The position numbers and the translations under genes are program-made. Shown here in pieces: positions 17,818 through 26,424 of a stretch of 64,000 bases of DNA. Each line of letters begins with the position of its first letter. Position 1 is the first letter of the stretch. The notes beneath the pieces were generated by a model. It worked only from the letters and a program-made list of their open reading frames with translations. It ran no database searches and had not been told where the DNA came from. The DNA is from Ottelia alismoides (taxonomy: Eukaryota; Streptophyta; Magnoliopsida; Alismatales; Hydrocharitaceae): assembly GCA_037367405.1 (NCBI GenBank), contig JAZKJV010011400.1, positions 7,190,501-7,254,500 on the forward strand. Reading direction: 5' to 3'.

Positions 17818-17884
17818 GTAGCCACCGCCTGCCAGACGGTGGACGCGAAAGTTAACGCTTTCCACCGCTGGGCAGCGGTGGCTA
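17818..17884 (+). repeat. Family A repeat, the target of group II intron copy 2
   Basis: Two-hairpin form. The right hairpin is CCACCGCT-GGGC-AGCGGTGG followed by CTA, then the intron. The loop differs from copy 1 (GGGC versus TGGC) while the stem is identical. Confidence 0.9.
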
Positions 17885-19847
17885 GTGCGCCTTTGAAGGC
17901 GTTTAATCAGCAGGGTGAAAGTCCCTGTCAGGGTAACGTTACCGCCCTGTATCCGACAGTGGTAACTGCGTTTCCGTGAGGAAAGGTGGAGAGCAACCTG
18001 AGGAGAAACTCCAGTCCGTAGCGCAAGCGAACTCGATTCGGCCAAGCCAACCGGGGAGGTACCTGGCAAACAATAATCCGAACCCTTCTTCGTGCGACGA
18101 CCATCCTGTAGTCCTATGTATCGACTTGTCAGCAGGATAGACACGGGGAACTTACACCAGGTGCAGTAACGCGCAGATGCTGGAGTGAGGGAATGGCAAT
18201 GCGGTGGTTGGAGACGGAATGGAAGGAAGGTTAAACGAGATAAGAAGGGATCCCCCCTTCGTGAAGGCAGATCATACGCAAGCGAAACCAGCCTCCCCCA
18301 TAGGGCCACACGGGCGCGCGTAGATCGCACGAATGGAAGTCAGAGTCGTCATAGTAGCGATGAAGCCAAGACAACATAACTTGGTCGAGCAAAGGGCGAC
18401 AGGAAGGTAGATGCAACTATGAACAAACCACGAGAACGCAAGAAAGATTACGTAACGACTACAGTGCCATTTACGGCTACACCAGTCGTGGAGCCACCGG
18501 CAATAAACCAATGGGCCTCGCTCGCGGTCTGGACAGAAAGCATGCTGACGACACTTTTGGAAAACAAGGTGAGAGGAGGGAAATGGCATACGCTGTATGA
18601 CAAGGTGTGGCATCAGCGGAACCTGAGTCACGCGGCCTTTAAGGTCGTTGAGAAGAAAGGTGCCGCTGGAGTTGACCGACAAACAGTTGACGAATTCTGG
18701 ACCAACAACCAAGAGGAACTCGCTCAGCTACAACACGAACTCAAAACCGAGACCTATCGACCGGCTCCAGTTCGTCGAGTAGAGATACCCAAACCCGGCA
18801 GTCAAGAAAAACGCCCCCTAGGCATTCCCACGGTCCGTGACCGAGTCGTGCAAACGGCCCTGGTTCACGTACTAGAGCCAATTTTCGATCACACATTTCA
18901 TCCACGCAGCTTTGGCTTTCGCCACGGACGAGGATGTCACGACGCACTACGGTGCGTAGATCAACTCTTGGCTGAGGGCTATGTCTTCGTCGTGGACGCA
19001 GATCTAAAAGGTTACTTCGACACGATACCGAAGGATCGCCTGTTGGCCTTAGTCCAACAGAAGGTCTCCGACAGTGCAGTCATACGACTGGTGAAAAAGT
19101 ACCTGGATCAGGCGATCATGTCGGAACTGGCAACTTGGACTCCCGAAGCAGGTGTCCCCCAGGGAGCGGTTCTCTCTCCGATGTTATCCAACCTGTACCT
19201 CAATCCACTGGATCATCACATGTCAGCCCAAGGTTTTGAGATGGTTCGCTACGCAGATGACTTCGTCATCCTATGCCGCAGCCAATCAGAAGCAGAGACT
19301 GCACTGGCGATGGTACGCCAATGGGTTAATGAAGCAGGGCTGACGCTCCATCCAGAGAAGACGCACATCGTCGACAGTCGTGAGCAGAGCTTCTCATTTC
19401 TGGGCTATTCATTCCGGGGGCGTTTTCGCTTCCCACGACAGAAAAGCCATCAGAAAGTCGTTGATCGCATCAAGGAACTTACGCCTCGTACGTCTGGCGA
19501 TTCCATGACCAAGATCATAACGACCCTGAATCGCTCTCTCCGCGGTTGGTTCAACTACTTTCGCCACTGCTTCTGGAATGTGTTCGGTGCCTATGATGGA
19601 ATGATCCGTCGCCGCCTGAGGCGTATCCTCCAGAAACGTCATCGACGCAATCCGAAGCGCCTACCACCGCATCAGCGCTGGCCAAATCAATACTTCTTCG
19701 AACAAGGGCTCTATAGCCTGCACGATGCCCATGTACGATTCGCTCAGTCCCTATGAACCTACTCACTGGAGAGCCGTATGCGGGAAAACCGCCCGTACGG
19801 TTCGGAGGGAGGGGAGACGCAACTCAATGCGTCTTCCCTACCCCTAT
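17885..19847 (+). mobile_element. Group II intron, copy 2 (1963 nt, complete)
   Basis: Same boundaries as copy 1: GTGCG start, domain V at 19771-19803, branch-point A at 19840, 3' end ...CCCTAT at 19847. The next exon bases are CG, as in all three copies. It is inserted on the same strand 93 nt after the small immunity-like gene, downstream of a family-A hairpin. By eye it shows no difference from copy 1. Confidence 0.95.
18419..19756 (+). CDS. Group II intron reverse transcriptase/maturase, copy 2
   Basis: 445 aa, identical to the product at 6246-7583: RT palm with YADD at 278-281, domain X, no HNH endonuclease. It lies 534 nt from the intron 5' end, in domain IV. The full-length frame and identity to copy 1 imply recent movement or gene conversion and a probably functional protein. 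Confidence 0.95.
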   Translation: MNKPRERKKDYVTTTVPFTATPVVEPPAINQWASLAVWTESMLTTLLENKVRGGKWHTLYDKVWHQRNLSHAAFKVVEKKGAAGVDRQTVDEFWTNNQEELAQLQHELKTETYRPAPVRRVEIPKPGSQEKRPLGIPTVRDRVVQTALVHVLEPIFDHTFHPRSFGFRHGRGCHDALRCVDQLLAEGYVFVVDADLKGYFDTIPKDRLLALVQQKVSDSAVIRLVKKYLDQAIMSELATWTPEAGVPQGAVLSPMLSNLYLNPLDHHMSAQGFEMVRYADDFVILCRSQSEAETALAMVRQWVNEAGLTLHPEKTHIVDSREQSFSFLGYSFRGRFRFPRQKSHQKVVDRIKELTPRTSGDSMTKIITTLNRSLRGWFNYFRHCFWNVFGAYDGMIRRRLRRILQKRHRRNPKRLPPHQRWPNQYFFEQGLYSLHDAHVRFAQSL

Positions 19848-20028
19848 CGAAGACTTCACGAATCGATAAGGGTCATCGCCGAACGTTTTTCGGGCGAATG
19901 CGGCGTATTGGTCAGGGCTATGGCAGCCGAAATACTTCAAGATTCGCTGAGCCAGATAGGTAGCATAACCATTTTTGCCTTCCGCTTTGTTGACGGCATG
20001 AATTTCATGAGCGCTTCCTTTTTGGGGC
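19848..20028 (-). pseudogene. Open gene fragment ending at the intron junction, unknown
   Basis: Read on the minus strand from about 20028 to the intron edge, one frame stays open for about 60 codons with protein-like composition (for example HEIHAVNKAEGKNGYATYLA, later 'QYAAFARKTFGDDPYRF'). A TAA precedes it and no start codon is evident. The frame runs straight into the 3' end of intron copy 2 with no matching continuation on the other side, where family-A sequence lies. I do not recognise the protein. It is most simply a decayed or truncated gene. Confidence 0.35.
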
Positions 20029-20160
20029 CAGCAAATACTTTACATGTCAAGTAATGGTTTAGGAGCCAGGGGCTGATTTGACTTTGAGCCCAGCCGATAG
20101 TTAAACTGGTGGGGTGCGTCAACTCGGTGGCACTATAGTAAGAATGTAGTCGGTGGTCTA

Positions 20161-22149
20161 ATGCGGCGCAAACGCCTCTCGGTCGAAATGTTGGAAGCTC
20201 GCACTGTTTTTGCGGGCTTTACATTTCAAGTCGTCGACGACCTTGACCTGATCTCGCCCCAGGCCGAACAACGGATCTCAGATGCATCCCAATACGCTCT
20301 GAATCGCATCGCCCGGCACATCGACTGGCAGGGGACGCTTGACACCGAGGTTCGCATTAGGCCTGCATCCGAAAATCCCTTTCCCGGCACCAATGGTTTG
20401 CTGCCTTCGGTGATCAGTGTGTCATGGATCAACAACGACTGGAGCAATGACACGCTGTACGAAATGCTGACCGGAATCGATCGCCAACCGGGCCAAGCCG
20501 ATGCGGGCTTGACGATTTACCTGGGCGACGATGGCGAGATTCGCAATTACGGACTTCCCGCCTGGTTCGACCCTGATCCAATTGATTTTGTGCCTGCCGA
20601 TGTGCCACCGGGCAAGTTCGATTATATCGGCGTCTTTCTCCACGAAACGTTTCACGGCTTGGGGTTCCTGGCGGCCTCTAAGGAGTTTAGGGATCTCACG
20701 GCGACGATCGACGGGAACGACTACTTCATTGGCAGTGCTACGCAGCAACTGTTTGGTGGCAAGCTGCCGCTGGCACCCAGGCTGGGAGGGGCGCTGCAGG
20801 ACCATTACGGCAATACTGAATTGCCTGGCAATACGCTCAGCTCCGGATTGATGTTTCAATGGGGCAACTATGAAGGCAATCGACTGGACATCGGAAAGCT
20901 TGATTTGGCCATTCTCGAGGACCTCGGCATTACGATTAAAAGTACAGAGGGTCTGCCACTGGTTGATACGATCGATTCCGACGTGCCTCGAAACACCCTC
21001 AGTCAGCTTTCGATCAGCGAGAACATTCCTGTTGGCTCGATCGTTGGGACGCTGTCAACCACGGCTGGGACCGCCGGGTATACCTTTGATTTGGCCGATG
21101 GCGGGCTGGACAATAGCGCTTTCGAAATCGTAGGCAACTCGCTAAAAACGAAAGTCGCGATCGACTTTGAAACAAAGAAGTCTTACTCGATTCTTGTCAG
21201 AAACGCAGACGCCCAAGGTGTCTGGACAGCAACTCCGTTGACGATTGTCGTAACCAATGTCAATGACCAGCCAGTTGCGGTGGACGACCAATTTACGCTC
21301 CTGATCACCCACTCGCAGCTTGTCGACGTGGCCGCCAACGACCTCGATTTTGACCAGTCTCTAGCCCTCAATAGCCTTGAGATTGTCAGCCCCCCGAGCA
21401 AAGGTGCGGTGCAAGTCAAGCAAGGGAAAATCGAATTCGTGCCCGCTGGCAACTCAGTGGGCCAGGATTCATTCAGTTACCGAATCCGCAACGTGAACGG
21501 TACGCTTTCTAACGTGGCGCAGGTCGCTCTACTGCTGGAGGAAAGGCCGATCGTTGTCGCCGACGCAGCCAGAGCACGCCGTGATGAAACCATTGTCATC
21601 GATGTCCTGGCCAACGACACTTCTCTACTCAGCCCGCTGGTTCCAGGTACGATTCAAATCGAACAGCAGTCAGCCAGCGGCCAGGCGACCGTGGAAGATG
21701 GAAAGATTCGCTTCTCTCCTTCGGCCAGGTTCTTAGGGCAAGCCGTGGTGAGGTATTCCGTACAGAACACCTTTGGCTTGCGTTCCCTGCCAGCGGAAGT
21801 GACTGTTACGGTAGACGGGAGTCTCTATCAAAATCCAAATAATAACTTTGATGTGAGTGGCGATACCAATGTCACCCCACTGGATGCACTCCTGATCATC
21901 AACGAGTTGAATCGTAGTTCTTCCACGTCCATTGAAGATCTGGGCAGCAGTGCGCCACCCTATTTCGACGTTAACGCTGACTACCAGGTAACACCCTTGG
22001 ATGCTTTACTGGTGATCAATTATCTGAATCTCGCCAACTCTGGAGGAGAAGGAGAGGGCGCCGGCGAATCGGAGGCAATTGATGCGAGGGAGAGCTTCTT
22101 CGAAAGCCTGTTTGCCGCGGAGCTATTTCGTCGCCGAATGAGAATTTGA
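20161..22149 (+). CDS. Exported zincin-like protein with cadherin-like, Tandem-95 and dockerin modules
   Basis: 662 aa. The N-terminus RRKRLSVEMLEARTVFAG is the planctomycete leader type that carries an MLEAR/LEPR motif instead of a classical signal peptide. Residues about 20-265 are a putative zinc metalloprotease domain with HETFHGLGF (161-169), an HExxH site with a downstream Gly as in the metzincin-like planctomycete group. Then come a cadherin-like repeat (about 270-370, 'YTFDLADGGLDNSAFEI'), two Ig-like modules with the Tandem-95 signature ('PVAVDDQF', 'VDVAANDLDFD') and two dockerin-type calcium loops (about 565-640, 'DVSGDTNVTPLDALLIINEL', 'DVNADYQVTPLDALLVINYL'). It is likely cell-surface or extracellular. 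Substrate unknown. The gene starts about 310 bp after intron copy 2 and is monocistronic. Confidence 0.82.
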   Translation: MRRKRLSVEMLEARTVFAGFTFQVVDDLDLISPQAEQRISDASQYALNRIARHIDWQGTLDTEVRIRPASENPFPGTNGLLPSVISVSWINNDWSNDTLYEMLTGIDRQPGQADAGLTIYLGDDGEIRNYGLPAWFDPDPIDFVPADVPPGKFDYIGVFLHETFHGLGFLAASKEFRDLTATIDGNDYFIGSATQQLFGGKLPLAPRLGGALQDHYGNTELPGNTLSSGLMFQWGNYEGNRLDIGKLDLAILEDLGITIKSTEGLPLVDTIDSDVPRNTLSQLSISENIPVGSIVGTLSTTAGTAGYTFDLADGGLDNSAFEIVGNSLKTKVAIDFETKKSYSILVRNADAQGVWTATPLTIVVTNVNDQPVAVDDQFTLLITHSQLVDVAANDLDFDQSLALNSLEIVSPPSKGAVQVKQGKIEFVPAGNSVGQDSFSYRIRNVNGTLSNVAQVALLLEERPIVVADAARARRDETIVIDVLANDTSLLSPLVPGTIQIEQQSASGQATVEDGKIRFSPSARFLGQAVVRYSVQNTFGLRSLPAEVTVTVDGSLYQNPNNNFDVSGDTNVTPLDALLIINELNRSSSTSIEDLGSSAPPYFDVNADYQVTPLDALLVINYLNLANSGGEGEGAGESEAIDARESFFESLFAAELFRRRMRI

Positions 22150-22189
22150 AAAGCGACCGTACTTGCCTATGGGGGCAACGCTGGTCAAT

Positions 22190-22354
22190 CGTTTAACCCG
22201 TAGCCGCAGGCGAGGCGCCGAAGAGAATCGCTCAAGCAGACCGAACAGCCGCCTCAAGAAGCAACCGTCTGACGTCTGCTTCCTTTGCTCAGCAGATTAC
22301 CTGTGCGCCAAAGCCATGCACTCCGATTCCTCGCCTGCGGCTGCGGGTTAAACG
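22190..22354. repeat. Family F element with 26-bp terminal inverted repeats (165 bp)
   Basis: The left end CGTTTAACCCGTAGCCGCAG (22190-22215) and the inverted right end (22329-22354) agree at 25 of 26 positions. The interior has no ORF worth calling. It lies between the exoprotein stop and tRNA-Met. Confidence 0.8.
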
Positions 22355-22384
22355 AGGAGCTCTGGCGGGATTGCTAAAACTGAA

Positions 22385-22458
22385 TAGCGGAGGAGGGATT
22401 CGAACCCCCGACACGCGGATTATGATTCCGCTGCTCTAACCAACTGAGCTACTCCGCC
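22385..22458 (-). tRNA. tRNA-Met (CAT anticodon), elongator type
   Basis: 74 nt on the minus strand. Acceptor GGCGGAG pairs with CTCCGCT (first pair G-U), the D arm is AGCTCAGTTGGTTAGAGC, and the anticodon stem-loop is GCGGA-ATCATAA-TCCGC with anticodon CAT. The T loop is TTCGAAT. The D-arm and loop match elongator Met rather than initiator; a lysidine-modified Ile-CAT cannot be fully excluded. Confidence 0.92.
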
Positions 22459-22514
22459 GAAGAGTTTCATTTTTTAAGGGATCAGCCGGGCTTTGGCAAG
22501 CCCGGTGGGGCCTC

Positions 22515-23831
22515 TTAGTCCATGCCTTTGGCTGCGGAAATCAAACGAATGAATTCCTTGTTGGATGGGAAGCGAGCAAGCTGCTTGGTCAGCTGCTCCA
22601 TCGCCTCAACTGGGTGCATAGTGTTGAGCGTCCGGCGCAGCATGGTGACGGCGTTGAGCGTCTCGGCGTCCAGTAGCAACTCTTCGCGGCGCGTGCCCGA
22701 CTGAGTGATGTCGATCGCAGGCCACACGCGGCGGTCGGCCAGGCGGCGGTCCAAGACCAGTTCCATGTTACCTGTGCCCTTGAACTCTTGGAAAATCAAG
22801 TCGTCCATGCGGCTGCCCGTGTCGACCAGGGCGGTGCCCACGATCGTTAGCGAACCGCCTTCAGCAAAGGCGCGGGCCGAGGCGAACAGCTTCTTGGGAA
22901 TGTCCATGGCTTTGATGTTCACGCCACCGGTCATCGTCGGGCCGCTGTTGCCAACCCACTTATTGAACGCGCGAGCCAGGCGAGTGATCGAGTCCATCAG
23001 CAAGAAAACGTCTTTGCCGCTTTCCGCCAAGCGCTTGCAGCGATCGATCACCAGTTGGCTTAGGCGTACGTGCGAATCGACATCTTGATCCAGGCTGCTG
23101 GCGATGACTTCACCGTTGGTCACATTGCGGCGCATGTCGGTGACTTCTTCCGGACGTTCATCGATCAAGAGTACGATCAAGTGAACTTCAGGATGATTCA
23201 TGGCGATGCCGCGACTGATGTGTTGCAGCATGATCGTTTTACCACTGCGTGGCGGCGCGACGATCAGTGAGCGTTGGCCTTTGCCTAGCGGGGCAAGCAA
23301 GTCGATGATGCGGTTGGTCAGCGGCTGTGGGCCGACTTCCAGATGCAACCACTGCTCGGGGTTGATCGGAGTGAGGCCATCGGTATCGAAATTCTTGACG
23401 TTGATGTAATCATCAGGCGGCATGCCATCCACGTCCAGGATTTCGCGGACGCGTGGGCCTTGTTGGCGACGAGCTTGCTGCATCATGGCTTTGATCTTGA
23501 CGCCTTGACGCAAGCCGAACTTTTCGATCATCGTGCCGGGCACAAATGGATCGGTGCGTTCGCGGGAATAATTGTTCGTCGCGCTGCGCAGAAAGCCGTA
23601 GCCATTGGGATGCATTTCCAGAATGCCAACAAACTCCTCCAGTGGCACATCGGAAGCTTCGGCATTTTCGCCTTCGAGAACTTCTGGGGCTTCGCCGTTT
23701 GCACCGGCTGGTGCTGGGCCGCCATTGGGGCGACGGCGACGGAATGGGCGACGTGGGCGACTAGCTCCACCAGATGCGTACGGTGCGGAGGAGGAAGAAG
23801 TACGCGGTCGGAACCTCTTTTTCTTGGGCAT
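22515..23831 (-). CDS. rho: Transcription termination factor Rho
   Basis: 438 aa hexameric RNA-dependent ATPase that ends transcription at Rho-dependent sites. The first 60 or so residues are a basic, Arg/Pro/Gly-rich extension (RPRRPFRRRRPNGG), then an acidic patch. The Rho RNA-binding OB domain begins near 67 ('GILEMHPNGYGFLRS'). The ATPase core has Walker A APPRSGKT, the 'LLIDERPEEVTDM' motif, 'VFLLMDSITRLARAFN' (Walker B) and the R/Q-loop region 'TMTGGVNIKAMDIPKKLF'. All catalytic motifs look intact. The extension is longer than in E. coli Rho, as in many planctomycete and actinobacterial homologues. It lies just upstream of tRNA-Met on the same strand. Confidence 0.97.
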   Translation of the reverse strand: MPKKKRFRPRTSSSSAPYASGGASRPRRPFRRRRPNGGPAPAGANGEAPEVLEGENAEASDVPLEEFVGILEMHPNGYGFLRSATNNYSRERTDPFVPGTMIEKFGLRQGVKIKAMMQQARRQQGPRVREILDVDGMPPDDYINVKNFDTDGLTPINPEQWLHLEVGPQPLTNRIIDLLAPLGKGQRSLIVAPPRSGKTIMLQHISRGIAMNHPEVHLIVLLIDERPEEVTDMRRNVTNGEVIASSLDQDVDSHVRLSQLVIDRCKRLAESGKDVFLLMDSITRLARAFNKWVGNSGPTMTGGVNIKAMDIPKKLFASARAFAEGGSLTIVGTALVDTGSRMDDLIFQEFKGTGNMELVLDRRLADRRVWPAIDITQSGTRREELLLDAETLNAVTMLRRTLNTMHPVEAMEQLTKQLARFPSNKEFIRLISAAKGMD

Positions 23832-24708
23832 AGAATGCTAATCCAGCTAAGGCCATAGAGTACCACATGCGCAGCGGACCAGTCTCCTGGCGACTGATGA
23901 TCGAATCTGAGCAGTGAAGTGTGGCAATGGTTAAGATGTCGATAGAGTGCAGAACTGGCCCAGGAGATGAATACCCCGGGGCAGGACGAACGAAAACAAT
24001 TCTCTGAACCCTGTCGGGCTCAGTCACGATTGGTGTTTCGCGAATCGGCTGTTGCAAACTGACCAACTACCGAATGCAGTGCGAAACGTGCAACATTTGA
24101 GCCGTCGGACTGGCTCCGACCTTCAAAGGCTCGCAGGACCAAGACCCTGGGTCTTGGAAAACAATCGGAGACTCTTCAGCACCGCAGAGCATAATCGCAA
24201 GGAACACAATTTCCCCGCTGGCATCACAAGCATGGTCCTGGATGAGCATGTCTGTGGGCTAACTCAAGCACAGCGCAAAGTCCACCGAGACTCAACTCGA
24301 CTTCATCGCAAACTGTGGCGGCAATGGTGACGCTCGAAGGCTGACGCAAACACAAAGAGCGACCAACCTTCCTGTGTTGTCCGACCGTGACCGGAAAAGC
24401 TTGCAACTCTCGGGCAAGATAGCCGCCGGTTGCGGAGTGGGGTATCTCCTACCACTCGCATAAGCATCCGTCAGTTGAACGCCGGGCAGAGGTCCTACTG
24501 AAGACTCCTGATGTTAGGATTTGGTGGAATAATAACCGCCAACCCTAAGCTGTCAAGGTAAGTTTGACGCTAGCTTTGGAATAAACCGAAAAGTTCCGAC
24601 ATTTTCTCCCCAAGTTTTCAAGTGCTGTGCGGATTATGACGATGGTTCCAAGGATACCGCCAAATCGGCGGGCAACGGACCAAGACTAGTATTTCACGGA
24701 CGGGAAAC
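23832..24708. other. Intergenic region of about 875 bp, no gene identified
   Basis: Neither strand gives a frame with recognisable protein features. A short palindrome CAAGACCCTGGGTCTTG lies near 24140. No element of families A-H is present. The promoters of the divergent rho and thioredoxin genes must lie here; the leader is long enough to hold a regulatory RNA, but I see no specific structure. Confidence 0.5.
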
Positions 24709-26325
24709 ATGCTGCGAGCTCTCTTTTTCATCTCTTTGGGCATCGTGCTGACCTGCCAGCCCGTCCAAGCTGAAGAGTTGATCAACTGGCACGAAGATCT
24801 AGCCACGGCTCGCCAGATCTCGCAGCAGTACAAGGTTCCGCTGCTGATTCACTTCTACGGCGACCAGTGTATGCCGTGCAAAACTTTGGAACAGAATGTC
24901 TTCACTCGCCCCGAAGTGGCCAGCGTTATGCAGCGCTACTTCGTGCCTGTGCGAATCAATGCCACTCGCGATCGGCGCACAGCCGCCGAGTATGGCGTGC
25001 ATAGCTGGCCCCAAGATGTTTTCGTGGCTCCAGACGGTAAAAACTTGATGCAGGGCGTGTGCAACCAGAATCCCAACAACTACCTCCAAAACCTGCAAAA
25101 CATCGCGCTGATGAATCGCGATCGCAATGCCATGTTGGCAGGCAACCAACCAAGCCCTACCACAACTCCAGCTCCGTATGGACGCACGGCCTCCAGCAAC
25201 TTGCAGCAAGCTGCCCCAGGTCGCGACGCAGCACCGTCGCCTTACTCCAATCCCAGCAGTGGGGCGTTGCCTTATGGGGCACCCACCACATTGGTTTCCA
25301 CACCCAGCAACTCACAAACCGCACTGCCAAGTCCAACCTTGCAGGGACAGACCGCGTTTGGACAAGCTCAAAATGGTCAGGTCGCCGCTGGTCCAATTCC
25401 TGATGCCACGAGCATGACCTTGCCACCACCTCAATCGCCAACGGTCAACGAAAACAAAATGCCCAACGTGCCCGGTGGCGCGTATTGGCAGAACGGGGCG
25501 GGGGCATTCAGCAACTCGCAAGCTCCAGCTACCGGCACGAGCACTCTGCCGCTGGCTCCATCCGTACCGGCTTCGGAAGCTAATCCCAAAGTCGCCGGTA
25601 ATCCAAACGGCTATACCAATGGTCGTCCCGTGGCAGGCCGCGAGGCTATAGTGGCCAATCCCCACTTTGCGACACCGACGGCCAGCCCAGCACCGGCGAT
25701 GACCGTTCAGAACACTCCGGTTCAAGCGGCACCGGCGGTCAATGTCCAGCCACAACAGAGCGCTGCTCAACCAACCGCGCCGCAATGGACTCCAGCCGGC
25801 CAGACTGCACGTCCTTCAGCACCCACCGCTCAGCTACCAGGGCAACTGGTCAGTAGTTCCAATTCGATCGTGCGCGATCAGCAAGCCGACTTGAAGCCTG
25901 TTGGCTTGCCCGGTGATCCTCAATCGCTCGGCAGCAGTTCAACTCTTGCCACCGCCTCGGTGCCTGCCCTTAGCGGCTACTGCCCAGTGGCTCTCAACAG
26001 CGAACCATCGCAGTGGATCAAAGGTTCGGAAAAGTTCGCCATCCGTCACCGCGGCCGAATTTACTTCCTGGCCGATGAGGCTGCCGCGCAGAAGTTCCTG
26101 GCGACTCCCGATGCCTACACGCCTGTGCTGTCCGGTCATGATCCTTTCCTGTATCTGAAGGAAGGACGACTGGTTGAAGGCTCTATCTACGATGGCGTCT
26201 TGAAGGATCGCCAATATCTGTTGCTCTTCAGCAGCGAAGCCAACAAGCAAGCCTTCTACGAGAACTACGATCGCTATATCAACGAGTTGGAAGCCGTAGT
26301 GCGTCAACAAGTCAAACGCAACTAA
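24709..26325 (+). CDS. Exported thioredoxin-fold protein with C-terminal YHS-like domain
   Basis: 538 aa. Signal peptide 1-21 (cleavage after VQAEE likely). The thioredoxin-like domain (about 25-140) has the redox motif CMPC at 54-57 in 'HFYGDQCMPCKTLEQNVF', so a periplasmic thiol-disulfide role is likely. Residues about 150-420 are a low-complexity Pro/Ala/Gln/Ser linker. The C-terminal part (about 425-525) begins GYCPVALN and contains 'FAIRHRGRIYFLADEAAAQK' and 'YTPVLSGHDPF', a YHS-type module often associated with metal or copper binding. The architecture suggests a tethered envelope redox/metal protein. It is transcribed alone, divergent from rho; the stop is followed by a short 14-15-bp tandem repeat (26341-26380) and then the convergent PQQ gene. 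Confidence 0.82.
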   Translation: MLRALFFISLGIVLTCQPVQAEELINWHEDLATARQISQQYKVPLLIHFYGDQCMPCKTLEQNVFTRPEVASVMQRYFVPVRINATRDRRTAAEYGVHSWPQDVFVAPDGKNLMQGVCNQNPNNYLQNLQNIALMNRDRNAMLAGNQPSPTTTPAPYGRTASSNLQQAAPGRDAAPSPYSNPSSGALPYGAPTTLVSTPSNSQTALPSPTLQGQTAFGQAQNGQVAAGPIPDATSMTLPPPQSPTVNENKMPNVPGGAYWQNGAGAFSNSQAPATGTSTLPLAPSVPASEANPKVAGNPNGYTNGRPVAGREAIVANPHFATPTASPAPAMTVQNTPVQAAPAVNVQPQQSAAQPTAPQWTPAGQTARPSAPTAQLPGQLVSSSNSIVRDQQADLKPVGLPGDPQSLGSSSTLATASVPALSGYCPVALNSEPSQWIKGSEKFAIRHRGRIYFLADEAAAQKFLATPDAYTPVLSGHDPFLYLKEGRLVEGSIYDGVLKDRQYLLLFSSEANKQAFYENYDRYINELEAVVRQQVKRN

Positions 26326-26424
26326 AGCAGTTACGTCAACGTTCGACGATCAACGATTCGACGATCAACGTTCGACGATTGTCGCCTCTGCTGCCAAGGC
26401 GGTGGAGGTGCGCTGGCCTGCATA

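Noticed and set aside
23343..23858. Plus-strand frame antisense to rho
   Set aside because: Shadow of the rho N-terminal region; rho is certain.
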